Source of the DNA: Iris pallida
Taxonomy: Eukaryota > Streptophyta > Magnoliopsida > Asparagales > Iridaceae
Assembly: GCA_029216955.1 (NCBI GenBank)
Contig: JANAVB010031417.1
Coordinates: 24,624,405-24,688,404 of the forward strand
Length of the DNA stretch: 64,000 nt
Direction: 5' to 3'
The first letter of the stretch is position 1. The number at the start of each line of letters is the position of its first letter. Under the pieces are notes generated by a model. The model searched no databases and was not told where the DNA came from. It was given only the letters and a program-made list of their open reading frames with translations. This document shows, in pieces, positions 23,601 through 34,725 of the stretch. The translations under genes were made by a program, and so were the position numbers.

Positions 23601-23848
23601 AAATACCGACAATACCGATATACTGCGACAACCAGGCGACTGCGGCGGTGGCATCAAATGACCTCTTCAACGGAAAGAAGAGGACTGTACGGTTAAAGCA
23701 TAGGGCAGTACACGATCTTATTAAGAGAGGTGTAATTGTAGTGATTGATGTTCGGAGTCAGGAAAACCTGGCGGATCCATTTACCAAGGGCCTCAGGCGC
23801 CAGCTGATCGATGACTCAGCATGTAAAATGGGCTTGAAGGCATTCTGA
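20660..23848 (+). pseudogene. Ty1/copia gag-pol, 5' truncated
   Basis: One frame runs for 3.2 kb without a frameshift. In order: gag zinc knuckle CFKCGKKGHFKNEC, protease WWVDTGATCH, integrase zinc region (WHNRLGHVHSKRI) and core (VHSDICDF, then SDRGGEYRS and SPQSNGVAERKNR), reverse transcriptase (HQMDVKMAFLNG, YVDDMLILG) and RNase H (FSDASWCSD, YCDNQAT, LADPFTKGL). This domain order with integrase before RT marks the copia superfamily. Five in-frame stops break it: 21206-21208, 21614-21616, 21770-21772, 22457-22459 and 23174-23176. Most of gag and the 5' LTR are missing; the frame begins exactly where the gypsy-A LTR ends. Confidence 0.9.
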
Positions 23849-24132
23849 TATTAGTTATTGTATTCCTACCATAAAGTTTTATGCTATTAGTTCAAAGATT
23901 TATCTACTAGGCATCTAGCTTTTGGTTCAAGGGAGGACCATTAACTGGAAGAATATCAGGAACGGTGGGTACATATTCTATTGGGCATGGAGAGGTTACG
24001 GACCTATAACCACTGTTGTCTACTGTTGTTTTCTGCGGAAAACGGTTCCTGTGGGAAGGTTGGCTTAATTGCCTTAATGAGTTCTCAGGCAGAGTGAATG
24101 CCTGGTGTGCTTTACAGGAAGCACGGTAGAGC

Positions 24133-24640
24133 AGCACTACAAGGAGTGAAACTCCATGCTACATTGGGGTGACTCCATGATGAGGTTCCTATATGTGGGG
24201 TGCTGCCCAGGAATAGGATAAAGCCTCGGCTTCGCAGGCCAAGTCACAACGGCGTAGCATCGCAAATAGATAGTTAGCCTAATGCTGTATGTTAAAAATA
24301 AAGAGGGGTGTTGTCAGCACTACAAAGATGAGGAGTTCCTCATGTTACAGTGGCACGACACCACGATGAGGTACCTGGTTAGGGATAAAGCATCGGCCTT
24401 GTAAGCCATGTCGTTGCGGCGTAACATCGCAAGGGAGCCTAAGGCTTCATGCTGGGTAGTTTGGCACTACAAAGAGGCAGTTGCCTCATGCTACAGTAGT
24501 ATGACACTACAAAGGTTCCCATATATGGGGTGATTCCTAGGGAGGGGTAATACCTTGGCTTCGGGCCATGTCATAGCGACGTAGCACCGTAAGGGGAGCG
24601 TAAAGCGTTCCATGCCATGTCACTTTATAATGAACTCACC
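24133..24640 (+). repeat. Degenerate tandem repeat in copia 3' untranslated region
   Basis: Three related blocks begin with GCACTACAA at 24133, 24317 and 24464 (about 184, 147 and 177 bp). Each has a CTCATGCTACA-like block and, later, a TCGGCTTCG and GGCGTAGCATCG-like block. The rest of 23849-24975 shows no gene. Confidence 0.6.
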
Positions 24641-25220
24641 TATAGTGTATGGACAGAGATATCAGTCCGTCTCTTGAAGGTAAACTTGTAGACGTCCAAG
24701 AGTATACACTGAAACCAGGCTGGCACAGGGCCTTTAATGTGCATAGCCAGAAGCACATGTGACTACATTGTGTGAGTGGGAACAACTTCAGCTATGGTGC
24801 AGAATTCAAGGCTTAGTCCATTCTTGTATTATAGTCTGTTATTTAATCCATGCGGGAAGATTCAAGTCATCACGACATCTCTCCTAATGCATGATGGACA
24901 ATCACTGTGGGGAACACTCGAACCCATATATATTGAGATATGTGGAGAATTATTGGGGCATTTGTATTCTTGACATGTAGAGAACTTGTTCTCTACATGC
25001 TTAGTGAAGTTTTAGTCCCACATCGGAAATGCACCATGTGGTATCTCAACATATATAGGCTTCTATGTATTGTTGGGATGTGTACATGGGTGGTGACCCA
25101 AAGGTGGGAACCATGTGGGTGATTTTACTAAGAGGTAAGAATAAGGCTCCATGGTAAGCTTCTAGATTTTTGCTCTTGGGAAATTTATTTCCATGGGAGC
25201 TAAGCCCCATAAAGGCTTAG

Positions 25221-25270
25221 CGATTCGGACTCGGACTCGGACACGGACTCGGGCTCGGACTCAGACTCAA
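25221..25270 (+). repeat. GGACTC hexamer array in copia U3
   Basis: A run of GGACTC and one-base variants (GGACAC, GGGCTC, AGACTC) sits in U3 of the copia LTR, about 550 bp before the TATA box. Confidence 0.7.
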
Positions 25271-25346
25271 GGGCTCATGAGGCGTAATGTGGCGTTTTGT
25301 TGGCGCACTTTGTACTTAGCACGTCAGCATCGTCGCTAGGCGCATA

Positions 25347-25700
25347 GTGCGCTTAAGTTGCGCGAGCCACTTGCGCGGCCACGTTACGCGCGCTACGTTA
25401 CGCGGGCCTCGTTACGCGAGCCCAGTTACGCAGCCCGTTACGCGAGCCCAGTTACGTGCGCCACGTTACGCGGGCTCCGTTACGCGAGCCCAGTTACGCC
25501 GGCCCAGTTACGCAGTCCAGTACGCGCAGTGTGCTTAGTGTGCGCAGCGTGCGTAGAGTGCGCAGTGTGCGCAGCGTACGCAGTGTGCGTAGAGTGCGCA
25601 GTGTGCGCAGCGTACGCAGTGTGCGTAGAGTGCGTAGTGTGCGCAGGTTGCGTAAAATGGCTGTGTGCGTAAAGTGCAAATCACGCTGGTTACGCAAGTG
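25347..25700 (+). repeat. TTACGC/GTGCGCAG array in copia U3
   Basis: The first half repeats GTTACGCGRGCC-like units, the second repeats GTGCGTAGA, GTGCGCAGT and GCGTACGCA with a longer period of about 42 bp between 25540 and 25640. The array stops about 110 bp before the TATA box. Frames through it are long only because the repeat lacks stops; no protein is supported. Confidence 0.8.
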
Positions 25701-26087
25701 GCGCAATTTGCGGCAGAACGTGTCTTTGCATGTTCTGAGCGGTTGCTCCATGTTCGGGGTGGTTATTACCACGTTCCTAACATTGTGCTAACCGGGCAGT
25801 TGTTGCAGGGGACTATATAAGGTCTCCTCCTTCTCTTTCGCAGTAAGGGACTAATACACAGGTAGTAGACAGAAAGTTTACAAGTATTTAGAAGCTGTGA
25901 GAGAGAAGAGAGGTATTGTACCAGCGTTGAGTTTTGCACGGGAGTTCGTGTTCATCCGAGGAGTCAGAAGAGCAAGAGTGTTCCAAGTTTTTCCGACGAA
26001 CTTGCTGGTTCCTGGAAGTTATTAGTGTGGGGCAAATAAAGCTTTGAGCAGCGGTGATCATTCACCCCAGCAGGAGTTTTTCCATCT

Positions 26088-26287
26088 TTCGTCTGTCACC
26101 TTCTTCGTTTATCAGGATTCTATTAGCGCACCTTCGGTGAAGTGTTTGCGTTGGTAGAAATCTGTGCACCTTCTGTGAAGTGTTGCATTCGCCTGTCACC
26201 TTCTTCGTTTATCAGAATTCTATTAGCGCACCTTCGGTGAAATGTTTGCGTTGGTAGAAATCTGTGCACCTTCTGTGAAGTGTTGCA
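26088..26287 (+). repeat. 100-bp tandem duplication in copia LTR
   Basis: 26088-26187 and 26188-26287 are almost identical (both open TTCGYCTGTCACC and contain GCGCACCTTCGGTGAA). A shorter related piece follows to about 26330. It lies downstream of the TATA box, within R or U5. Confidence 0.85.
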
Positions 26288-26406
26288 TTAGTAAAATTTC
26301 TGTTACGTACCTTCTGTGAAGTATTACGTAATAACGATTATTTTTACAATTGTTACGAATTCTCAGTTTTCCATCGAAAAATTGTGCCCTGGCACTAACA
26401 CATACT

Positions 26407-26488
26407 ATACATAATTAGTGTTTGAGTCTCAAAAGTATCACAAAAAATAATTAGTGACACTTTTGAGATCCAAACACTAATTATGTAT
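26407..26488. repeat. 82-bp hairpin next to copia LTR
   Basis: Two arms of about 35 nt, with few mismatches, surround a 12-nt spacer (left arm begins ATACATAATTAGTGTTTG). It could be a small foldback MITE remnant. The following 26489-26852 shows nothing further. Confidence 0.6.
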
Positions 26489-26852
26489 AATATGAAGATC
26501 CAAACACAACTTTTGAAACTTATTTGAGACCTAAAGTCTAAATATCCCTATTCTATTCCATATGGAGTGTACAGTTAAGGTCCGTACAAGTTGCCTCTAA
26601 CTGCCTAAATAAGGATAGGAAAACAGGAAAGAAGGAAAGGCACATGCCCAATTAAGTAGCTGTGAAAGCAGCAACAAATCTCTATGAACTCAAAGCAATT
26701 CATATAAGAAAAACTAAATGTTGTAAACCCACATGATGCCATGTTTTCCTACAGCTAAGAGGAAGGTACAACAAGAAGTACTCAATCAAAGGATCCTCCA
26801 ATAGTGAGGCCATTAAACATACAAAGCACACAAGTTTCCGATAATAAACATA

Positions 26853-27443
26853 GGCTTAATTGTACTTTGCTACCCTCAACTATTACCATTTTTCAACTTT
26901 GTACCCTAAACTATTTTTTGTAACAATTTGGTACCCAGATATTATTTTGGACTAAAATGCCCCTACCCCTAACCCTCCCCCCCTGCACGCTTCGGCCGCC
27001 CCCCCTGCTCACTCCGCCCCCCCCCCCCCCCCCCCCCCGCTAGCTCCCCCCCCCCACCCCCCCCCCCTGCTCACTCCGGCCGCCCGCCCGCCCCCGCCTC
27101 TCCCCTAGGCCGCGGCAGCACGGGAGGAGGGGGGCTGGGGAGGGAGGGCGGGGCGGGAGGCGGGGCAGGGGGTGGCCGAAGGTAGCAGGGGGGGTGGGGG
27201 GCGGAGGGGGGGGGGGCGGAGCTAGCAGGGGGGGGGGGGGCGGCCGGAGTGAGCAGGGGGGGCGGCCGGAGTGGGGAAGGGGGTGGAGGGAAGGAAGAGG
27301 GAAGGGCATTTTCGGCATTTTTGAAAAATTAGGTATCAAGTTGAAAAAAAATAATAGTTGAGGTACCAATTTGTTACGAAAAAAGTTTATGGTATCAAGT
27401 TGAAAAGGCGGAATAGTTGAGGGTAGCAAAGTGCAATTAAGCC
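26853..27443. mobile_element. Mutator-like MITE with GC-rich foldback core (591 bp)
   Basis: The ends are long inverted repeats, left GGCTTAATTGTACTTTGC, right its complement. The 9-bp target duplication ATAAACATA is exact at 26844-26852 and 27444-27452, which fits Mutator-like elements. The core (26955-27290) is almost only G and C with runs of about 18 C, runs of 9-12 G and palindromic TGCTCACTCCG/CGGAGTGAGCA blocks. No transposase is present. It ends 32 bp from the poly(A) signal of the neighbouring RNA-binding protein gene. Confidence 0.9.
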
Positions 27444-27475
27444 ATAAACATAAATCAGAACATTTTAGTAGAAGC

Positions 27476-27481
27476 TTTATT
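27476..27481 (-). terminator. Poly(A) signal of the RNA-binding protein gene
   Basis: AATAAA on the minus strand, giving a 3' UTR of about 480 nt after the stop at 27958. It is the first such signal after the stop that I checked, and lies just before the MITE. Confidence 0.45.
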
Positions 27482-27957
27482 CTTAGGGACCAGATGGCAC
27501 CCCAACAATTTCACAATAATAGATCAACATATCCGATACACCCGGAGGTAAAAAAAAACTAGAAACAGTTGAAAAGAACCAAATCTGGCAATAATGTACC
27601 AGGTGATACAGCAGTTTTACTTGAAATTAAAATGAAAAAAAGGAAGCAGAGGTCTATTTTTGGCTCATTGCCGACACAATTCTGAACACTCTTCTGAAGA
27701 TAGTCCTGCCATCTGATTTTACATCTCCATCACAAACCCAGAAACAAAACCTAAACTCGATGTGGAAATTAAACTCAAACCTTACACAATATCCTATATA
27801 TTTGAATACTCTGATTTTGAATTTTATGAAATCAACTCTCTGGTTAGCTCTAGATTACACACTAACCCACATATGTTCACGAAATATATAAAATTCACAG
27901 TCGTGCACCCGTTCACTGGACTTTTCACCTATATAAGATTTTGGAGGGAAAGCTCTC

Positions 27958-30900
27958 CTAGGCAGCAATTCCTGTAAGAAGTAATGGCAATGAAACAAGT
28001 ATTAGTCATCTAGTACAATCATTTTAGAGAGACAAATACAACAATATATAAATGTTCATTGTAAGTGCATAATAGGAATATTTTGTATTATTTTCCATAC
28101 TAAATTCCCTCTAAAACAACAATAATTAGTTTAACATGAAATCATGCACACAAGGAACCTCAACTCTATGTCAAAAAAATACTTGCATTAGAGCTTTAGG
28201 CTTTTGTCAGTAGCAATTGTAGTTCCCTTTCCTTTTGTGACAGCCTCTACAAGTGTACATTTTATTATATCAAGATCCCTTTGTGGGTACTAGTTATTAT
28301 GAATATATACTTTAATGGTTTGTTTCCCTTCTATGACATCCTACAATTGTATACTTTATTGTATCAAGATCCCTCAGGGGCACTATATATTTGGGATACT
28401 TTAACGGTTTCACTTTCCACAGTACTAGACCTAAAGGTGAGGTTTATATGGCAAAAGCCCTCTTTTATTGATCAAAATTAAGTAATTAATAATTAAGATT
28501 CACATGGGAAAAAAATTGCATAATTAACATTTGGAGGCCAATGATGCTAAACTGAAACTTTTTAGATGAAGGATTTGTTTGGGATACATTAATAGTCTCT
28601 TTTTAATGTGAGGTTAAATAAAATAATATTCATTAAGCTATTTCCACAGTACTAAACCTTAGGTGAGGTTTATATGGCAAAGCCCTCTTTTATTGATCAA
28701 AGTTAAGTAATTAATAATTAGGATTCATATGGAAAAAAATTATTGCATAATTAACATTTGTCCGAGGCCAATGATGCCAACCTGAATTTTTTTTAGATGA
28801 AGGATTTGTTTAGTAATTGCTACAATATTGATGAATAATTGAACTTGCTATTGTGGTATACAGATGATGGCTGGAGATGCCAACCACACAGGAGTTTATC
28901 TTACACTATCATCCCCACTAAAAACTGTCACAATAACCCACTTTCTAAAGGAGTTTGTCAATTAAACGGTTGTTTACACTTTGATAGAACACTTTTATAT
29001 AGTTCATTTGTTTATAGAAAGCCCGATATGGGGATCTATGTCAACAAACCGCAAGCCCATATATTGCCTTGCTGAGAGAGGTTGCCGATTCAATTGTTCA
29101 ACTGACTAATTCTCAAGAACATGGAAAAGACGAAGCTTCTCTTCCAAATATTTTGCTTTTAGCTTCTTTTCCAAATATATATTACTCATAGTTTGTGGGG
29201 AAATCTAAGTAGTCTGGATCCATCTATTTGGTACTGTCATCCTTTTCACTTTGCCTTAATGTGCCAAAGAGTGAATGGAATTAGCTATAACAAATTTTAC
29301 TCACCTTATCAACAACTTCCTAGTCTAGAAGAGTTTGGAGAGTGTTGCTTGGTTGCATGAGCTTAAATTGCAAAAGTACGTTTATTACTCCCCAACTAGC
29401 CTCTTAGGATTTATGGAAGGCAGATTTATGCAAGGCCCTCTCTTGTTTGAAACTGCTTTAACTACCAATTGGCACAAGGACAGTGGGTCAAACTGAAAAC
29501 TGACAGCGGTGGTAGAAACTCCGTAATCCTTCCTCAGAGCCTTCACGTGCTCCTCCATAAGCAGCCAGATTCAGATGATAGAAGCTTGGATGAATACGAT
29601 GATGATGGAGAGATTGAATAAATGAACAATCCAGAAACATATTGCAACTTAATAGAATCTCATTCCGCTTGTTAGAAAATTTGTATCTTGCATTTCTGAT
29701 CGAATAAAATATTCCAGGAAAGTCATGTCGTGGGGGTAAATGTCAAGGTAAAAAACTTACCTCATCTGGTTCAATTCTAGTTTATAGTAATATATTTCTA
29801 TTTTTCAAATGCTACGAATGTCCGTCAAAATAGCTTACCGGTCATAGCATTCACGGATTCAGTGAGATGTGTACTCAAATAGCAATGCCAACAACTTTAT
29901 CCCAAACCCTGATATTGTTTCACTATATAGACCATAACAAGGAATGACACCTATTTCTGGTGCGACTCAATGTACAGGGAAATCACAATATTTTGAACAT
30001 TTGCTGATCTATTTAAAGAAGAAACTTCTGAGAAACATATTTGGATGGATAAAATCTAAATAAGTCATGGATTTGAGTAGTTCTACCTTGGGTAGAAATT
30101 ATCAAAGTTCAAGATTTCTCTCTTCTGTCTATAATTATATTTTTCTTTCCTTCTCAAACTGTACAGCCAAATGAGAAAGGTAATCTGATTGTTGTATAAG
30201 AATTAGGAATCAGGGGAACATAAATATAAAAATTTCCCAATGAAAGCCTCAAAATGCAATCTGCTAAATTTTAACATGTTTGCCTCCACGTTCATAGAAA
30301 TTACGAATAATCCCCTCTTATTGAGTTCCTGTTACTGAGCTGCTCCAATTTTTGCAGGCTAGAATGTGGTAAAAATGAGAGAATACTGTCGAGTAAGAAT
30401 TGCAAGGTGTCTTCGCTCCCATCTTATGTGTCTCATATCTACAAGCCACATTATAGAATAAGAAAAATTGGAACTTTATAAATGTCCTCCCAAAGTAAAT
30501 AGGAGACGGTTGTAATGCTAAAAGGAACAAACGTTAAAGGGATTCCTCAAGTGTTTTTTTGTTATTCAGTTTCTTCATTAACAATGGATTATTATTATTA
30601 TTACTATTTGTGTTCTGTGTCATAGAGATGAATGTAGTTCCTTATAGCAAATTGTATCATCATACCTCTTTGTCTAGACTCATATAGTGCAGGGGAACAC
30701 GGACGGTGCTCCTTGGTTGCATGAACTTAAATTGCATATCCAAAAAGTAGGTCTAGGTACCTGTCAACTGGCCACCTAGGTTTTATGGCACGACCCTCTC
30801 ATGCTCATAGGTACCTTGGTTAGGAATTTGGCACAAATAGAGAGGGTTGACATCAGGTTGATACCAGTAATAAAAACTTTCTCAAATTCTTAATGGAGCT

Positions 30901-32948
30901 TGTTAATGCTCCATAGTCAACCTCATTCAGATGATAGAAGGCTTCGATGATGATGACGACTCTGTGTGTGCATGGTAGTTATATATGGTGCGCCGGGTTA
31001 GTATTGAGTTTCAGGTTAGTGGGGGCATTCCGTAAGATCTAGCCTTTGTCTATAGTAAATCTATTTGAAATGCCACATTGACGCCTCAGATATTCGGGTT
31101 CAAAGAATGTCACCTATCCAAGTTGCACGTTTTTTTAACACCAAATGCTTCATGACACAATGTACCTTCAACCAATAGTTTAGAAAAACTTAGGAATAGA
31201 TTATATAAAAGTTAAACAAACACCAGAAGTAGAACCACTAGTTGAAGATTCAAAGGGGAGGTAAATACCAAGGCAAATTAGCCATAAGAATGGGAAAGAG
31301 TCTGCAGAACAAACAAGCAATTTACAGACATTGTGTTTCTGAGCCAAAGACATTAAAGATGCATGTACCCAAGTAAAATTCATAACGTAATAACAATTAA
31401 TGAAGAGGAAGAAGGCCCTTACCTCCATTTGTCTGTCTACTGGTAACATTGTAACCACCAATATATCCTGTCGAACTCTTGGCTGCGCCATCTGAAGCTG
31501 CACTACCAAGCCCATAACCAAAAGGACCAGAGACCTCGAGATCAGAGGTTGCCGACCGCCAAGTTGGATCTCCGTAGATTGAATTTCCACCGTACGTGTC
31601 TGAATAATTCCCTTCATATCCGTTACTTAGAGCAGTAAAGGAGGTGCTAAGAGAACCTGCAGCACCACTGTTCCTACCATAAGTGGTGGCACCCAAACTG
31701 AAGCTATTCTCGTTAGATCCATAACCAACGCTAGCACTAGCATAGTTTGAGCCACTTCCCATACCAGGAGCCGAAGTAGGGGAAGAAGAACCTCCCCAAT
31801 TCAGGCCACTATTTGCAAATCCTCCCAAGCTCCCAGTTCCAGTTGCCAAGTAGGAATTAGAATTGGCAGAATTGGTGGTATAGTTAAGGCCACCATTGCC
31901 CCACAAATTACGAGCAGGTGAACTAAATACCGACCCAGGACTGCCGTTACCTCCTCCATATCCTATAGGGCTACTAAATCTACTAGAATTCCCACTATAG
32001 TAGGGGCTCAGCGCCCGTCCGTAGCTAAGGCTGCTAGTGAAATTTGAGTTTCCTCCATAACTTGGGTTCATCCCGGGCTCAAAATTCATCCCAATTCCAT
32101 GACCAGGGTTAAAGGAAGGGAGCCCGTTTCGCCCGCTAGCTAGAGGTCCAAATCTACCATCCATTCTCATTCCATAGCCAGCTACAGAGCTTGGATTATA
32201 ACCTTGTGTGTAACCATTAAGAAAGCTATTGATTCTGTTCATGCCATAGTTATATCCGCCCATAGGTGAGCGTGTCATAGGCCCAGGGGAGAGCTCTTTG
32301 GGGACGGCCCTCTTGACCTCGACCATCTTATTATTCAGCTCATGGAAAGTTTTGAGCAGAACCTTATCCACGGAATCCTCGGACTCGTAAGTGATGAATC
32401 CGAACCCCCTCGGCCTCTGAGTGTTATGATCGTACATCACGACGACATCAGTGATCGTCCCAAACTGTTCAAAGTAGTTCTTGAAGTCGGCATCCGTTAC
32501 GGTGGAGGCCAGGCCTCCCACGAAAATCTTCTTGGTGCGAGCAGGGCCGGGAGAACCATGACTGCTGCTGCTGTTTCTAGTAGTAAGCACGGTTTGGTCG
32601 TCCCTAGGAACAGCCTTCTTGGCTTCCACCTGATTGATATTCATTCACAGGCAAAATATACATACAATCAGAAACGACGAACACGAATTGCTAAAGCACA
32701 ATGCAACCCAAGGTGAATTATATTACCATCCGGCCATCGATCAGGTGCTTCTCCATCACCACCCTCTCCGCGACGGCCGGGTCCGTGAACACGACAAACC
32801 CGAATCCGCGGGCGCGGCCGGTGGTCCGGTCCTTCATGATGACGGCCTCCACGACCTCTCCGAAGCCCTGGAAGTACTCGCGGAGGCGGTCCTCGTTCGT
32901 GTCCCAAGAAATCCCTCCTATGAAGAGCTTCCCGAGATCGGACTCCAT
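27958..32948 (-). CDS. Heterogeneous nuclear ribonucleoprotein with two RRMs and Gly-rich tail
   Basis: Coding exons on the minus strand: 32948-32727 (74 codons), 32629-31423 and 27971-27958, giving 480 residues. RRM1 spans about residues 6-80 (KLFIGGISW as RNP2, RGFGFVVF as RNP1). RRM2 spans about 107-185 (KIFVGGLAS, RGFGFITY). The rest is a Gly/Ser/Asn/Tyr-rich low-complexity tail. This is the plant hnRNP1 / musashi-like family of nuclear RNA-binding proteins, which act in RNA processing; the exact member is not known. The second exon ends at GTAAGG. The matching 14-nt last exon completes a Gly-Ile-Ala-Ala end and TAG, the usual end of this family, after CTTACAG. The last intron (27972-31422) is 3,451 bp. 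A 5' UTR intron lies at 32954-33205. No breaks are seen. Confidence 0.88.
28220..28812. repeat. Local direct repeats in the long intron
   Basis: 28414-28582 is repeated at 28641-28812 (both contain TTTCCACAGTACTA, CCCTCTTTTATTGATCAAA and GATGAAGGATTTGTTT), period 227 bp. Just before it, two copies of a TATCAAGATCCCT block (about 28220-28320 and 28321-28410) form a shorter repeat. Nothing suggests an exon. Confidence 0.7.
29345..30970. repeat. Diverged direct repeat pair in the long intron
   Basis: 29345-29640 and 30695-30970 share blocks such as CTTGGTTGCATGA, CTTAAATTGCA, a GATTTATGG/GTTTTATGG block, CAGATGATAGAAG and GATGATGATG. They look like two old copies of one unknown repeat. Between them the intron is AT-rich without supported features. 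Confidence 0.45.
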
Positions 32949-32953
32949 TTTCC

Positions 32954-33205
32954 CTGCAAACCCCCCGACACACAATTCACCGTTCAAATCCAAATTACAA
33001 TCAAATGCAACCAATTCAAAGCCAAATCCACCAGATCCAATAGGAACACGGAAATCAAAGGAAACTAATCACGACCCAGATATCAAAATCGGATTTTGTT
33101 ATGTGGGTCATCGAGGAAAAGCTCGAATCGATCGATCGGAAGCTTAGATCCAAGCAAGGAGGCTCGGATCCTTAGCTGATCGAACGAATTGTAGGAATTG
33201 CTCAC
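32954..33205 (-). other. 5' UTR intron of the RNA-binding protein gene
   Basis: Donor GTGAGC at 33205 and acceptor TTTGCAG at 32954, just 5 nt before the start codon at 32948. A leader intron next to the ATG is common in plant RNA-binding protein genes. The leader exon to its right contains a (GAA)n run on the minus strand (about 33320-33350). Confidence 0.6.
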
Positions 33206-33445
33206 CGAGAGATCTGAAGGTTGGGATTCCGATGTTGAATGGAAGAGACACTCTCTTTAAATGGATCTAAGAATCGGCATCGAAGAGAAGAGAGAGAGAG
33301 AGAGTCCTCTTATGGCCTTCTCCTTCTTCTTCTTCTTCTTCTTCTTCTTTGTGTTGATTGTGAGAAGAATAAAATTTTGAAACTTTTTTTTCCCCTTCAA
33401 TTCCGCTGGACTCTATTAACAATGCAAAGGGGGAAGAAGAGAACC

Positions 33446-33457
33446 ATATATATAAAG
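33446..33457 (-). promoter_or_regulatory. Possible TATA box of the RNA-binding protein gene
   Basis: The minus strand reads CTTTATATATATGG here, about 240 bp upstream of the leader-intron donor and 500 bp upstream of the ATG. A start site about 30 bp downstream would give a leader containing the GAA run. Position is the only support. Confidence 0.4.
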
Positions 33458-33499
33458 ATGAGGGGAGAGGAGGAGAGAGAGGATTCATAGGTGTAGACA

Positions 33500-34694
33500 G
33501 GGTGGAAGGCCAAGGGGGGAGATAGATGATGCTTTAGGTGAGTTGGATTTTTAAAATTTGTGTATTATTATTACAAATGTAAAAAAATTATTATCTATTT
33601 TATTATTACTTTTTATTTCTATTTTACAGTGTGTATACATTTTTTTATATAGTAGCATAGTTTTACATATTTTATGTAGCATATACTTGTATGGACCATC
33701 TTAACCAAGTCTCGTTTTCTCAGTTTATCTTACCGTAATTTATTGTTTACCTTCGTTCTACCATCTCAGTTTTTCGTTCCTTTTTTGTTATCGATGGTAG
33801 ATTTATCGACGTTTGTCTCGTCATTGGCACGTGATTACTGAATAAACTCAAACACGACAAACAACAATAGAGAATATACACGAGCAACAATAATGAATTG
33901 TGTTCGACAGTGACGAAAAAGTCAATTATATGGATGATGATAACGTATACGAGAGACGTAGAGCAAACACCGACAACGATATGTAACAATTCATGACGAT
34001 TATGTGGTTTAATTTCGAGAAGACTAGCCTGAAACGATAAATGCTCATTGTTTCGATCATGACTTTATGTTTTGAAGGTTAAATCGTACAAAAGAAGTAA
34101 TTTTGCATTCACAATCATCTATAACGTGGTAAATTTGATATATTTTTCCTTTTTTTTTTGGGAATATTCAACATGTATATATACAAAATATAATTCAAGG
34201 TAAATTTTCAATTGTACATTTTACACTTTTTAGAAAATGGTCTAAAAATTCATATTACAATTCATTTGGGAGTTGGTTTGCTTTGGAGGACACCACGAAA
34301 GATAGTCTACTTTGTTATGTTTATAGATAAATTCTAATAAAATGCACGAGTGTTGCACTTCATATTTAGTAGAGTATAGTTTATAGATTCGTGGATTCAA
34401 GTTCGTATGATGACTCTGCAAAAAAAACTATTTGCATGGCTAAATATTTAGGATGCGTTTGATTTGCAGGAATGGACTGTAATGTACGTTATATTATAAA
34501 TCTAAGTCGAGTGTTTGCTTGGACAATTTTTTTTAACGTAATTAATATAGTAGCCGTTACAAACTTGATTGCATTAGATAACTTTCTTTTAATATTCTAA
34601 TTACCTCATAAAAATATTGTAATGACAATTACATTTCAACTTAGAACTTAAAAAAGAACTTTTTTGTTTACTTTTTTGCTTCTTATTATGTTGT

Positions 34695-34725
<31 letters not shown>

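Larger units (their letters stand above)
24976..26400 (+). repeat. Copia 3' LTR
   Basis: A purine-rich TGTGGAGAATTATTGGGG lies at about 24941-24958, matching the usual copia polypurine tract. The LTR opens near 24976 with TGTAGAGAAC and soon reads GTCCCACATCGG, a common sequence of copia LTR starts; it ends GGCACTAACA at 26400. U3 holds hexamer and ACGC-motif arrays, TATATAA is at 25814-25820, and CAAATAAAG near 26033 may be the poly(A) signal. The exact 5' border is uncertain by about 20 bp. Confidence 0.65.

Noticed and set aside
25347..25791. Repetitive Arg/Val/Cys-rich frames on both strands
   Set aside because: Product of the ACGC-motif array in the copia U3; stop-free by composition only.
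27040..27429. Pro-rich frame of 129 codons
   Set aside because: Caused by C homopolymers in the GC-rich core of the Mutator-like MITE.
31201..31617. 138-codon minus-strand frame overlapping the end of the RNA-binding protein exon
   Set aside because: It is another frame of that exon and its intron; the family C-terminus is supplied by the short exon at 27958-27971.
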